Part shown: positions 33,236 to 42,275 of the stretch, one piece after another
Position numbering within the stretch: position 1 is the first letter of the stretch
How the letters are laid out: each line of letters begins with the position of its first letter
From: Streptomyces sp. NBC_00224
GTDB lineage: Bacteria > Actinomycetota > Actinomycetes > Streptomycetales > Streptomycetaceae
Direction: 5' to 3'
Assembly: GCF_041435195.1 (NCBI RefSeq)
Contig: NZ_CP108106.1
Location: 8,259,001 to 8,323,000, forward strand
DNA: 64,000 nt
Made by a program: the position numbers and the translations under genes
Notes under the pieces: generated by a model
Told to the model about the DNA's origin: nothing
The model's database searches: none
What the model saw: the letters and a program-made list of their open reading frames with translations, nothing else

Positions 33236-34636
33236 TCAGAACTGGCCGGTGCGGGCGATGCTTTCCAGCGTCTGCACGAGGGTCTTGACGAGGGCCGCCT
33301 TGGTGCGGCGGGCCTCGGGGGTGTCCACGAAGATGGAGTTCAGGTGGAGCCCGGTGTGGTCGCGGTGGAACCAGAAGAAGATGCCGTTGCTGTGCGTCGT
33401 GGAGACGTACTTGCGCGCCTTCCACGCCAGGTGGCTGTGCGCCCCCGGAGTCCTTCTGAAGTCCAGGTAGGAGAAGAAGCTGACGGCGAACGGCCAGACG
33501 CGGGGCCCGGTCTGATTGGCGGTCAGCAGGTCGAAGACGCGGACGAACGGAGCGTCGGCGTACGGCCGCATCGCTTGCAGGGCGCCCTGGGCGCCCGCCA
33601 TGATGCCCGCGAAGTCGGTGTCGTCGGCCACCGGGAACTCGACCGGGAGCGTGTTGACGAACCAGCCCATGCTGTGTTCGTAGGGACCCTGGCCGCGCGT
33701 GCTGACCGGCACGAGGGCACGGTAGACCTCGGGCCCGCCTTCTCGTCTGAGGCTGACGCCGAGGGCGGCCAGTACACCGGTGGACGTCCTGCCGCCCACC
33801 GAACGGCAGCGGGCCTCCATCGCATCGAGGCGGTCCGAGGGCAGCAGCGTGTCCGCCTCATTGACGGCGCGGTACGCCACTCCCGGCTCGATTCCCAGGT
33901 CCAGGGGGAAACGCGGGAAGAGCTGTCCGCCGTTGCGCGCGACGAACTCCTTCCAGTGCTCCAGCAGCGCGTCGCCGGGGCCCATCGCCGCGCCGCGGCG
34001 CCGCTCGGCGGCACCGTGGACGAGGAAGCTGCGCGCCTCGGGGAGGAGCGGCTCCCGGCCGTCGGCGTACGCCGCGTAGGCCGTGGCGATGTCGTGGACG
34101 GCGACGGGGGTCGACACCCCGTCGGTCAGGAGGTGGTCACAGGCGAAGTAGACGGTGGTGGACTCCTCCCGGATCATCGCGCCCATGACGATCCAGGGAC
34201 CCCGCAGCGTGTCGGTGCCCTGGAGGAACTGTTGTACGTAGGCGCGGGCCTCGGCCGGAGAATCGATCCGCCCGATTTCGACGCGTTCGAGCTTCACATC
34301 CTGCGGCGGGACGACCTCCAGCGCGGGCTCGTCCGCGGCCTCGCTGAAAACACAGCGCAACACCTCGTGACGCCGCACGAGATGGAGCAGGGCGGCCTCC
34401 AGTGCTCCGCGGTCGAGGCTCCCGCGGATCTCGAACGAGCCGCCGATGTACGAGGCGTAACCGACGTCCGCCGCACGGAGGTTCTGGGCGACGGAGAAGT
34501 GGTCCTTCTGGTTGTAGGAGGCGAGGGCACCCGGATCGGAGTCCTGGGGCAGCCCGGCGGTGCCTGCAGCGGACACCGTCCATTCCACGGCGTGTCCGGG
34601 CGCCATCTCCATGTCCTCGACGGGAAGTTGCAGCAC
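33236..34636 (-). CDS. stand-alone condensation-domain protein (copy B)
   Basis: 466 residues, a paralogue of the next gene, 55 bases away. Active-site motif CDHLLTDG; SFEIRGSLDRGALEAALLHL at the start; GFVNTLPVEF and VSFFSYLDFRRT near the C-terminus. It also has a long variant N-terminus (EDMEMAPGHAVEWTVSAAG). Copy A has an additional ~20 residues in the N-terminal insertion. Since both keep the core histidine and DG, both may be active, perhaps as a heterodimer or for two substrates. 281 bases separate it from a response-regulator gene on the same strand, a likely controller. Confidence 0.85.
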   Translation of the reverse strand: MLQLPVEDMEMAPGHAVEWTVSAAGTAGLPQDSDPGALASYNQKDHFSVAQNLRAADVGYASYIGGSFEIRGSLDRGALEAALLHLVRRHEVLRCVFSEAADEPALEVVPPQDVKLERVEIGRIDSPAEARAYVQQFLQGTDTLRGPWIVMGAMIREESTTVYFACDHLLTDGVSTPVAVHDIATAYAAYADGREPLLPEARSFLVHGAAERRRGAAMGPGDALLEHWKEFVARNGGQLFPRFPLDLGIEPGVAYRAVNEADTLLPSDRLDAMEARCRSVGGRTSTGVLAALGVSLRREGGPEVYRALVPVSTRGQGPYEHSMGWFVNTLPVEFPVADDTDFAGIMAGAQGALQAMRPYADAPFVRVFDLLTANQTGPRVWPFAVSFFSYLDFRRTPGAHSHLAWKARKYVSTTHSNGIFFWFHRDHTGLHLNSIFVDTPEARRTKAALVKTLVQTLESIARTGQF

Positions 34637-34917
34637 GGGGAGCCTTCCTGATCGGTCGTCATGTCACTCGCAGATCCGAGGTCGTGACGCGGACGAAGGC
34701 TGACGGCGGACCCGCTCCGCCCCTGGGCGCGCCGCACCGGGTTCATGTACCTGTAACGAGCCGGACAGCACGCGGTGACGGCGCGCCCCGCGTGGCACGT
34801 AGCGCCGCCACGGGGCCAGATCCTGGGCATCAGGGAAGCAGGGCCAGAGCCTTGTATGCGTACGGGGGCGGGGCCCGCGGACCGCCTGACCGCAGCGCCC
34901 GCCCGCGACGCCACTGG

Positions 34918-35589
34918 CTAGCAGGACTCCAGGAACGTCAGCACGGCGAGCACTCGCCGGTGGTCGTCGGTGTCCTCCTGGAGGTTCAGCTTGCCCAGGA
35001 TGCTGCGGACGTGCTTTTCGACGGTGCCCTCGGTGACCCACAGGCGGCGGCTGATGCCGGCGTTGGAGCGGCCTTCGGCCATGAGGGACAGGACCTCGAA
35101 CTCCCGGGAGCTGAGGTGGGCGAGGGGGTCGTCGCGCCGCTGGGCGGAGACCAGTTCCTGGACCAGCGCGGGATCGACGACAGAGCCGCCCTTGCCGATC
35201 CGCTCCAGGGTCTCCAGGAACTCGTCGAGGACGGTGATCCGGCTCTTCAGCAGATAACCGATCCGGCGCCCGCCGGCCAGGAGCTCCAGGGCGTCCTCGA
35301 CCTCGACGTACGCGGAGAGGACCAGGATGCCCGTGGCCGGGTGGCGGGCCCGGATGGTCTGCGCGGCCTGGAGGCCCTCGGTCGTGTGGCCCGGCGGCAT
35401 TCTGATGTCGACGATCACCAGGTCGGGGTGCGCGCTCTCGACCAGTTCCAGGAGTCCTTCGGCGTCGCCCGCCTGGCCGGCCACCTCGTACCCGGCGCGT
35501 TCGCACAGGCTGGCCAGGCCCTCTCTGAGCAGGACGTCGTCATCGGCGAGCACCACGCGTCCGCGCGCCCGCCGCAGGTCAGCATCCAC
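34918..35589 (-). CDS. NarL/LuxR-family two-component response regulator
   Basis: 223 residues from the GTG at 35589, preceded by GGGAG. Receiver domain: RVVLADDDVLLREGL (acid pocket), LVIVDIRMPPGHTTEG with phospho-acceptor Asp61, and GYLLKSRI with the conserved Lys. C-terminal LuxR helix-turn-helix LSSREFEVLSLMAEGRSNAGISRRLWVTEGTVEKHVRSI. It lies upstream of the two condensation proteins on the same strand and 502 bases from a receiver-only gene facing the other way. It fits with the histidine kinase at 36567 as cognate sensor. Confidence 0.92.
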   Translation of the reverse strand: MDADLRRARGRVVLADDDVLLREGLASLCERAGYEVAGQAGDAEGLLELVESAHPDLVIVDIRMPPGHTTEGLQAAQTIRARHPATGILVLSAYVEVEDALELLAGGRRIGYLLKSRITVLDEFLETLERIGKGGSVVDPALVQELVSAQRRDDPLAHLSSREFEVLSLMAEGRSNAGISRRLWVTEGTVEKHVRSILGKLNLQEDTDDHRRVLAVLTFLESC

Positions 35590-36091
35590 GGTCCCAGCTC
35601 CCTCGCCCGGCCACCGCACTGTGCCCCCAACAGCCTGCCGGAGTCCCGCGGTTACGGCTAGCCGGTAGTGCGCCATGGCGGAGGGCTGGAACCGGTGTTG
35701 GTGGCTGCCCAGGGTGACAAGGGTGCTCGGCGGGGCGATTCTTGGACCCAGTGGGAGCACACAGGCCCCGTCCAGGACCGTCCCTGGCGGGAGAGCAGCA
35801 CGAGAGCAGCGGGAGATGTGGCGGGCGCGGGTCGGCGATCGACGGCGGTCGACCGGCGTCCGCCCGTGCAGGATGTGGCCCCCACGTGTGAGGAGCCGGA
35901 CGAGTGTATCCCCGGCTGCCCAGCCGCCCGGAGCGTACACGCGCCAACAAGTCCAAGCCCCCCACTGGACCTCCGCATGTGCGTCCGGGCGGCCACCTAG
36001 CGACGGTGTGCCGACCGAGGCCCCCGACCTGCTCAGGCACATTCCAGCTAGCGGGAAGGCGCGTTCGCCCACCGGTTGACATGCTGTCACC
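35590..36091. other. 502-bp divergent intergenic region
   Basis: Separates the leftward response-regulator gene from the rightward receiver-only/kinase pair. It contains promoters for both. An inverted-repeat-rich stretch is near 35842-35860 (GTCGACGG...GGTCGACC-like). CTAGC occurs several times (35659, 35996, 36048). The open frames on both strands are low in coding character and I do not call a gene. Confidence 0.4.
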
Positions 36092-36448
36092 ATGTACCTG
36101 CGCTGCCTGCTCGTCGATGACAGTGCCCGGTTCCTGGAGGCCGCGTGGACCCTTCTCGAACGTCAAGGGGTCACAGTGGTCGGCGCCGCCTCGACGGGCG
36201 CGGAGGCATACCCGCTGGCCGCGCGACTGGTCCCGGATGTGATCCTGCTCGACATCGGACTCCTCCACGAGAGCGGCTTCGACGTCGCGGCCCAGCTGGC
36301 GCGCACGACCTCCGCGGCCGTCATCCTGATCTCCACGCACTCGCTGGAGGACTTCGAGGAGCTGATCTCGGAGAGTCCCGCACGTGGCTTCGTGCCCAAG
36401 TCGGCCCTGTCGGCGACGGCGATCCGTGAGGTCCTTGGCGCGAGTTGA
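36092..36448 (+). CDS. receiver-only (CheY-like) response regulator
   Basis: 118 residues, one receiver domain and nothing else: YLRCLLVDDSARFLEA (acidic pocket Asp9/Asp10), VILLDIGLLHESGFD with phospho-acceptor Asp54, ILISTHS (switch Ser/Thr) and FVPKSALS with Lys103. It has no output domain, so it probably acts by protein contact or as a phosphate sink. It is 118 bases ahead of a histidine kinase and likely co-transcribed. Confidence 0.88.
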   Translation: MYLRCLLVDDSARFLEAAWTLLERQGVTVVGAASTGAEAYPLAARLVPDVILLDIGLLHESGFDVAAQLARTTSAAVILISTHSLEDFEELISESPARGFVPKSALSATAIREVLGAS

Positions 36449-36566
36449 GTCGCCGGCGCACCGCACCGATCCGGGCAACTGTTCGCCCAGGGCTGTCTGC
36501 GCACACATGGATGGCGGCCGCGGCGGGATACTGGCGCGGGGCCCGGGGCAGCGTGCGGGAGGAGTC

Positions 36567-37760
36567 ATGGAAGGCGCCGAGAGCAGTGACATCCACGGCG
36601 AGATGCTGCGCGAACAGGACGACATGCTGCGCGAACTCGCCGCGACACTGGGGTCGTTGCGGCGCGTGGCCATGCTCATCGCGCGGGGCCGGCCGCCCGA
36701 GGCGGTGTTCGCCGCTGTGGCCAGAGAGGCCCTGCGGTACCTCGGCGACGGCTCGGTCAGCATGTTCCGGTACGAACCCGACGGCACGACCACGCTCCTC
36801 GCCCAGGAAGGCATAAAACTGGCGCCCGGCGTACGGGTCGGCGAGCACAAGCCGTCCGGCCCGTCGGCCGGGCTCACCGCGACCGTCCTGCGCACCGGAC
36901 GTCCCGCCCGCATCGACGACTACCAAGAGGCGCCGGGCGTGGGGCCCTACCTCCTCACGGGGCTGCGGTCCGCCGTCGCGATGCCCGTCCACGTACAAGG
37001 ACGGCTGTGGGGGACGATCGCCGTCGGGTCCGCGGAGAGGCTGCTTCCGTGCGATACGGAGCGGCGCATGGCGGACCTCACGGACCTGGTCGCGATCGCC
37101 GTGGCCAACGCGCAGGGCAGGGCCGACCTCATCGCCTCCCGGGCACGACTCGTCACCGCGTCGGACGACATCCGCCGGCGCATCGAACGCGACCTGCACG
37201 ACGGCGTGCAGCAACGCCTTGTCGCGGTGGTCTACCGGCTGCGGGTGGGGATGGAGGCAGTCGGCGAGCCCGACGCGGTCCGCATCGAGATCGACGACGT
37301 CGCCACGGAGCTGATGGGCGTCCTCGACGACCTGCGGGAACTGTCCCGCGGCATTCACCCGGCGATCCTGTCCCGGGGCGGCCTGCGCCCGGCGTTGCGT
37401 GCGCTGGCACGACGCTCGCCCGTCCCCGCGAAGATGGACGTCCGTATCCGTGGCCGGCTTCCGGAGCCCGTCGAAGTGGGCGCCTACTACGTCGTCTCGG
37501 AGGCCCTCGCCAACGCGGCGAAGCACGCCCAGGCCGCGGGGGTCGAGGTGTCCGTCCGGACGGTCGGCGACCTCTTGCACGTGACTGTACGTGACGACGG
37601 CGTCGGCGGGGCCGAACCCATGCGCGGCTCGGGACTGCGAGGGCTCAAGGACCGGGTCGAGGCACTGGGCGGAACGTTCACCGTGGACAGCCCGGCGGGC
37701 CGGGGGACAACGTTGTCCTGCGCGTTGCCGCTTGAGCTCGGCGGCGGGCCCGGGACCTGA
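36567..37760 (+). CDS. GAF-domain histidine kinase (HisKA_3 type)
   Basis: 397 residues, cytosolic with no membrane segment. Residues ~45-185 form a GAF sensor (TVLRTGRPARIDDYQEAPG, VAMPVHVQGRLWGTIAVGS). The dimerisation box has phospho-acceptor His211 in IERDLHDGVQQRLVAVVYRL. The ATPase has N-box ALANAAKHAQA, G1 VRDDGVGGA and the GLRGLKDRVEALGGTF segment. GGGAGGAG precedes the ATG. It would phosphorylate the NarL-type regulator at 34918 and/or the receiver-only protein, in response to a small ligand or redox cue. Confidence 0.92.
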   Translation: MEGAESSDIHGEMLREQDDMLRELAATLGSLRRVAMLIARGRPPEAVFAAVAREALRYLGDGSVSMFRYEPDGTTTLLAQEGIKLAPGVRVGEHKPSGPSAGLTATVLRTGRPARIDDYQEAPGVGPYLLTGLRSAVAMPVHVQGRLWGTIAVGSAERLLPCDTERRMADLTDLVAIAVANAQGRADLIASRARLVTASDDIRRRIERDLHDGVQQRLVAVVYRLRVGMEAVGEPDAVRIEIDDVATELMGVLDDLRELSRGIHPAILSRGGLRPALRALARRSPVPAKMDVRIRGRLPEPVEVGAYYVVSEALANAAKHAQAAGVEVSVRTVGDLLHVTVRDDGVGGAEPMRGSGLRGLKDRVEALGGTFTVDSPAGRGTTLSCALPLELGGGPGT

Positions 37761-37819
37761 GAGCCGCACCGTGCTGACGGCTCGGGGCCGGGTGGTCCGC
37801 GTTCGTCGCCATGCGGAAG

Positions 37820-38245
37820 TCAGCCCCTCTCCGCGCAGCGCCCGTCATGCTCCTTCCCCGTTCGTACGACGGTGTCCGGGCCGAGTGGCACGGCGAGGGT
37901 GAACGACCAGCAGGTGTAGGTCGCTTCGGTGTCGGTGAAGGTGCGGGCGATGCGGATCGCGGTGGGGCCGCGCGAGATCGTCCAGTCGGCGGGGCGGTCC
38001 ACGGCGGTGATCTCGGCGGTGGTGAGGGTGCCGTCGGCGGCGGCCCGATGGAGGGCGTCCGCCGTGTTGCGGACGGCGCGGTCGAGGCCGGCGCGGTCGG
38101 TGGCGCGGCGGCCGGCGGGCAGTTCGACCTGGAGCCACCACAGCAGGCCGCCGAGCGCGGCGAGGACGGCCGGCACGGTGATGAGCAGCAGGGCGCCGCC
38201 CGCACGGCGCGCCGTGCGGCGAGCGGTGGGGCGGCGCCTGTTCAC
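37820..38245 (-). CDS. small membrane-anchored protein, last gene of the secreted-protein operon
   Basis: 141 residues: a basic head (RRRPTARRTARRAG), one membrane helix (ALLLITVPAVLAALGGLLWWL) and an external part of ~100 residues with RGPTAIRIARTFTDTEATYTCWSF. No family is recognised. It starts 21 bases after the stop of the 1331-residue multidomain gene on the same strand, so it may anchor or assist that secreted protein. A second cysteine lies near the C-terminus (DGRC). Confidence 0.65.
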   Translation of the reverse strand: MNRRRPTARRTARRAGGALLLITVPAVLAALGGLLWWLQVELPAGRRATDRAGLDRAVRNTADALHRAAADGTLTTAEITAVDRPADWTISRGPTAIRIARTFTDTEATYTCWSFTLAVPLGPDTVVRTGKEHDGRCAERG

Positions 38246-38266
38246 GCTGTCTCCTCGGGGTCGCTG

Positions 38267-41200
38267 TCAGCCGCCGCGGTAACCGGTGGCGTCCAGGGCC
38301 GTGCGCATCACGGCAGCGTAGCCCGTGGTGCCGGCGGACTTGGGGTGGAAGGACTCCCGGCTGATGCACGCCTCGGGCAGCCAGTCCGTGGTGCACTGCT
38401 TGCCGGCCTTGGTGACCGGGTCGCCCTGGTGGAAGTCGCCGTCGCCGTTGGGCCCGATGACGACCTTGTTGATCCACTCGGGGTCGTCGCAGCCGCTGTG
38501 CCCGACGAACGACTGCACCGGATCGGCGTAGGCGATGTGCGTGCCACCCGCCCGCAGCCGGTCCGTCAGCGCCCGCTGCTTGGCGTCGGCGTAGTTGACG
38601 AGCTCGGCGAGCGCCTTCACCTCGGGCATCATGTAGTAGAAGGAGCCCGCGCACTTCTCGGTGCGGCTGAGCAGCTCCGGGTAGCCCATGAGGACGATCT
38701 GGGCGTTGCCCGCTCTGCTCTTGATGTCGGTCAGGACGGTCTCCAGGTTGGGGATCATCGAGTTGTCGATGATGCCCTTGTACTTGGGCAGGAAGCCGTC
38801 GTCGTCATTGCAGTTCTTGCCTATCCCGGAGCAGTCCAGCATGGCGTCGGCGAACCCGTTGTCGTCGTTGCCGCCGAGAGTCAGCATGACCAGCGTGGTG
38901 TCCTGCGACAGCACACCGGAGTTCACCTGGTTGATCTCGTGGAACTGGCCTTCGCCGAAGGACTGCCGGTCGGGCAGGAAGGGCCTGTCCCCGACGTTCT
39001 GTGTCATCGCCCCGGAGCAGGCCACGAAGCCGAGTTCGGCCTGCGGGTTCCAGGTGTCCGCCAGCGTGCCGAGCGAGGCCGAGGTGCCGGGCAGTTGCAG
39101 TTTGCGGCTCCAGGCGTTCTTGCTGCGGCGGCAGGCGTTCCAGCCCTTCTCGCCGTGGTCGGCGTTGGACTCGGGCAGGTAGTCGCCCGCTCCTTCGCCG
39201 GAGGTGTACGAGTCGCCGAGCACCGCCACGATGTGCTGAGGTTTGCCCGGCAGCGGCTGGAAAGCTGCCGCGTCCCAGGCCACGTCCTCGCTGCCGGTCC
39301 CGTCGGCGGTCTGGCTGCCGAGCCGTACCCGGGGGATGCCGTGCACCTCGTACACACCCAGCGAGACCCAGGTGTTCGCCTTGATCTTCTGGTTGATGTA
39401 CCGGGTCCTGGTGAACTCGCCGGTGCCGGTGTCGATCTCGTACTTGGCCTGCTGGGTGTGGGCCCCGTGGTCGGGGACGTGGACGAATACACGGGTCCAG
39501 CCGTTCAGCACTTGGCCCAGTCGCCAGGTGCCGGTGGTTGCGAGGCGGGCGCCGTCGGTGCCCTGCCGGGTGTGGGTGAACCAGAAGTGGTTGGCGGAGC
39601 CCGCTCCGATCTGATGGGTGTCGATCTTCCCGGGGTACTGGTCGCCCGACGCCGCGAAGTCGAACTGGAAGGTGCCGTCCGACAGGACGGTGCCGCAGCC
39701 GCGGTTGTCGGAGCCGGCCGGGCGCATGCCGTTGGGGATGTCGTCGACGACGAGTGCCCCGGCGGGCAGGCCGGTTCCGCAGCGGGGCGGGTAGGAGTTG
39801 GCGTCGGCCTGCTCGGGATAGGTGTCGTTGAAGCGGTGGACCGCGTTGCCGCAGACGTTGAGGTTGCAGTTCTTCCACTTGCTGGTGCTGATCGGCGCGT
39901 TCCACCAGCAGTAGAGGTCCTCACGGGTGCAGGTGCCCTGGCCCGGCTTGTTGGCGTCGTTCGGGCCGATCTTGCTGGGGTCGCACTCGTTGGAGCTGTC
40001 GCAGAACAGGTCCTCCGGCGGCTTCATCGCGGTGCGGTCGACGCTCGTCGACCACCAGGCGGCCCGGTAGCCGGGCTGCATGTCACCCGGCTTGAACAGC
40101 GCTGAGATGGGGCGCGCGGCCCAGCCCAGGACCTTCTCCTGATACGGCCAGTCCTGCGGATGCGCCGCGTGCGAGTAGTCGTCGAGCCCGTCCTCGTTCT
40201 CCAGGAAGGGCGTGCGGTTGGCCTTCCACAGCGGGTTGGCGGGGTTGTTGGTGAAGCCCACGCCCCACTTGCCGTGGTTCTGCGGGGCCGAGGACTGCGG
40301 GTAGAAACCCGAGTTGTAGGCCCACAGCGCGAGGAACCAGCTCTCCAGATAGCTCGGGTTGCCGCCCGCGACGGTGAGTCCGGCCTTCCGGGTCTGGTTC
40401 CACTTCTCGGCGAGGATGTTCACCCCGGCGGCGATGTTGGCGGTGTAGTCGACCGCCACGGCCCGCTGCTGGAGGTCGTTCAGCGAGGTGTCGGCCTTGC
40501 GCATGCCGTCGGTCACCTGGGTGATGCCGTAGCCGCAGTCGGACTTGCTCCAGTCGATGCCCCAGGGGTCGGGGACCTGGCCGTCGGAGTTGTACGACGT
40601 GCCGTAGTAGTTGCCGATGAGAGGGTTCGCCGTGACGCCGGGAACCGCGAAGCGGGTCGCCTGCCACATGTTGGACTCCTGGGCGGTGATGCCGAGCATC
40701 ACCTGCGCCGGGATCTGGCCGCCGCCGTCGAGTGCCAGGCGGGGGAAGAGGTCCTGCGGGCGGTAGGCGCCGATCGACAGGCCCTTCCAGCCCGCCGGGC
40801 GGGACACGTGCTTGTTGAGGTTGTTGCTGATGGCCTGGTCCACGGCCCACTCGACCTGGCGCGGAGTGGGTTGGAAGGCCTGCAGCTTGGGGTCGCCGCG
40901 CGGGACCGCGCAGGTGCGCTCCTCCTCCACCGGGTTGTGCGGATCGGCCGCGAGGCCCCGGCGGGAGGCCCCGCCACGAGGTGCGGACAGCGCGGGCGAG
41001 CGGGTGGTGCCCGCCGCCTCGGCGGGCGCCGCTCCCGGCGCCGCCTCCATGGTGCTGTCGGCCCCCGAGACGAGGTCGTGCAGGCCGATGCGTGCCGCGT
41101 GCGCGCCCGGGGACGGCTGCGGGCCGGTCAGCGTCGGGGCACCCGGCTGATCGGCCCAACCGACGGAGGTGACCACCGCCCGGCCGTCCAGCGAAACCGT

Positions 41201-42262
41201 GGCGCCCTTGAGCACACCCGAGGGACGTCGTACGGCGTCCGGCAGCCGGTCGCGTCCGGCCGAGGTCTTCCCGGTGACGACGACGGTCCCGTCCGGCGTG
41301 GCGGTCAGGTCCATCGCGGTCAGTGCTCCGGTGGCGAGCTCCTGCGGACGTACGGACTCACGTGCCGCACGGAGTGCGGCGGCGTTGCGGACGCCCTCGG
41401 CGGAGATCCGCATGACCGCGCCGGACGCCACGGCCGCTCGCGCCGTCGTCGTGGGGCGGTCCAGATAGACGATCCCGCCGTCCCGGTCCACGCGCAGTTG
41501 GAAGGGCACCGAGGAGGTGAGGGCGACGGGGGTGCGCCGCCCCCGGTCGGACCCGTGCAGGGAGATTCTGACCAGCCGATTGCCGTCGGCCGCCACGGCA
41601 TCGCCGTCGTACGGGACGGCGGAGGTGACCTGTCCCGCGAGCTTGAGCGGGGCCTCGGTCCGGCCCGAGGTGGTGTCGACCGCGACCAGCCGGGTCGCGT
41701 TGCCGGCCATCCGCTCGTCGCTGAACTGCGACAGCAGTGCGGTTTCTCCCGTGCCGCAGCCCGGTGAGAAGTAGGCGAGACTCGCCTGCACCGGGAGCTT
41801 GGTGATCTTGCCGGTGGTCAGCTCCACCACGGCGGTGAACGCGCCGCGGCTCATGAGGTCCGGCTTGTTGGTGAACGTACGGGGCGCGTAGGCGACCACG
41901 GCACGTCGGCCGAAGGCCGTCACACAGGCATTGCCGATCCAGCGGTCGGTCTCGAAGCCGGGCTCGGACAAGGTGGCCGCGGTGCGCCAACTCCCCTGGT
42001 GGCGCGGGTCGGTGACGAGGAGGTGAAATCCTTCGGCGTCGCCCAGGGTGGTCCAGGCGCGGTAGGCAGGGCCGTTCGCGGAGGTGTCCTTGGCCGGAGG
42101 CGGGGAGACGGGACGGGCGGCAGGTGCCGCGGTGGCGTTCCAGCCCCCGGCGGCGAGAGTGGCACAGGCCGTCAGGACGGCGATGGCGACGGCCGTCCGC
42201 CGCTCCCTCATGGGCGAACGTCTGACGCGGTTGCGGCGCGGGGGTGTGCTGCGGATGCGCAT
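38267..42262 (-). CDS. large secreted multidomain protein: propeller-like, lytic-transglycosylase-like and SGNH hydrolase domains (NocE-like)
   Basis: 1331 residues. A long basic n-region and signal peptide (VAIAVLTACATLAAGGW, ends near 48) are followed by a ~350-residue beta-rich region with repeated strand-turn units (YRAWTTLGDAEGFHLLV, VPYDGDAVAADGNRLVRISL), possibly a propeller. Residues ~480-720 resemble a lytic transglycosylase: IPAQVMLGITAQESNMWQ with a glutamate at ~527, CGYGITQVTDGM and LALWAYNSGFYP. Residues ~880-1000 are a golvesin-C/lectin-like beta domain (GTWRLGQVLNGWTRVFVHVPD). The last ~320 residues are an SGNH hydrolase: VAVLGDSYTSGEGAGDY, TLGGNDDNGF and SRESFHPKSAG. Proteins of this size and order resemble NocE of the nocardicin cluster. 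It may degrade wall or surface polymers. Confidence 0.85.
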   Translation of the reverse strand: MRIRSTPPRRNRVRRSPMRERRTAVAIAVLTACATLAAGGWNATAAPAARPVSPPPAKDTSANGPAYRAWTTLGDAEGFHLLVTDPRHQGSWRTAATLSEPGFETDRWIGNACVTAFGRRAVVAYAPRTFTNKPDLMSRGAFTAVVELTTGKITKLPVQASLAYFSPGCGTGETALLSQFSDERMAGNATRLVAVDTTSGRTEAPLKLAGQVTSAVPYDGDAVAADGNRLVRISLHGSDRGRRTPVALTSSVPFQLRVDRDGGIVYLDRPTTTARAAVASGAVMRISAEGVRNAAALRAARESVRPQELATGALTAMDLTATPDGTVVVTGKTSAGRDRLPDAVRRPSGVLKGATVSLDGRAVVTSVGWADQPGAPTLTGPQPSPGAHAARIGLHDLVSGADSTMEAAPGAAPAEAAGTTRSPALSAPRGGASRRGLAADPHNPVEEERTCAVPRGDPKLQAFQPTPRQVEWAVDQAISNNLNKHVSRPAGWKGLSIGAYRPQDLFPRLALDGGGQIPAQVMLGITAQESNMWQATRFAVPGVTANPLIGNYYGTSYNSDGQVPDPWGIDWSKSDCGYGITQVTDGMRKADTSLNDLQQRAVAVDYTANIAAGVNILAEKWNQTRKAGLTVAGGNPSYLESWFLALWAYNSGFYPQSSAPQNHGKWGVGFTNNPANPLWKANRTPFLENEDGLDDYSHAAHPQDWPYQEKVLGWAARPISALFKPGDMQPGYRAAWWSTSVDRTAMKPPEDLFCDSSNECDPSKIGPNDANKPGQGTCTREDLYCWWNAPISTSKWKNCNLNVCGNAVHRFNDTYPEQADANSYPPRCGTGLPAGALVVDDIPNGMRPAGSDNRGCGTVLSDGTFQFDFAASGDQYPGKIDTHQIGAGSANHFWFTHTRQGTDGARLATTGTWRLGQVLNGWTRVFVHVPDHGAHTQQAKYEIDTGTGEFTRTRYINQKIKANTWVSLGVYEVHGIPRVRLGSQTADGTGSEDVAWDAAAFQPLPGKPQHIVAVLGDSYTSGEGAGDYLPESNADHGEKGWNACRRSKNAWSRKLQLPGTSASLGTLADTWNPQAELGFVACSGAMTQNVGDRPFLPDRQSFGEGQFHEINQVNSGVLSQDTTLVMLTLGGNDDNGFADAMLDCSGIGKNCNDDDGFLPKYKGIIDNSMIPNLETVLTDIKSRAGNAQIVLMGYPELLSRTEKCAGSFYYMMPEVKALAELVNYADAKQRALTDRLRAGGTHIAYADPVQSFVGHSGCDDPEWINKVVIGPNGDGDFHQGDPVTKAGKQCTTDWLPEACISRESFHPKSAGTTGYAAVMRTALDATGYRGG

Positions 42263-42275
42263 GGTCTGCCCCCGC

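Noticed and set aside
31741..34636. Part of an NRPS gene cluster
   Set aside because: No adenylation, thiolation, thioesterase or MbtH-like gene in the flanking 20 kb.
37811..40105. 764-codon plus-strand frame under the 1331-residue gene
   Set aside because: No family features; Gly/Val/Ala-rich antisense pattern.
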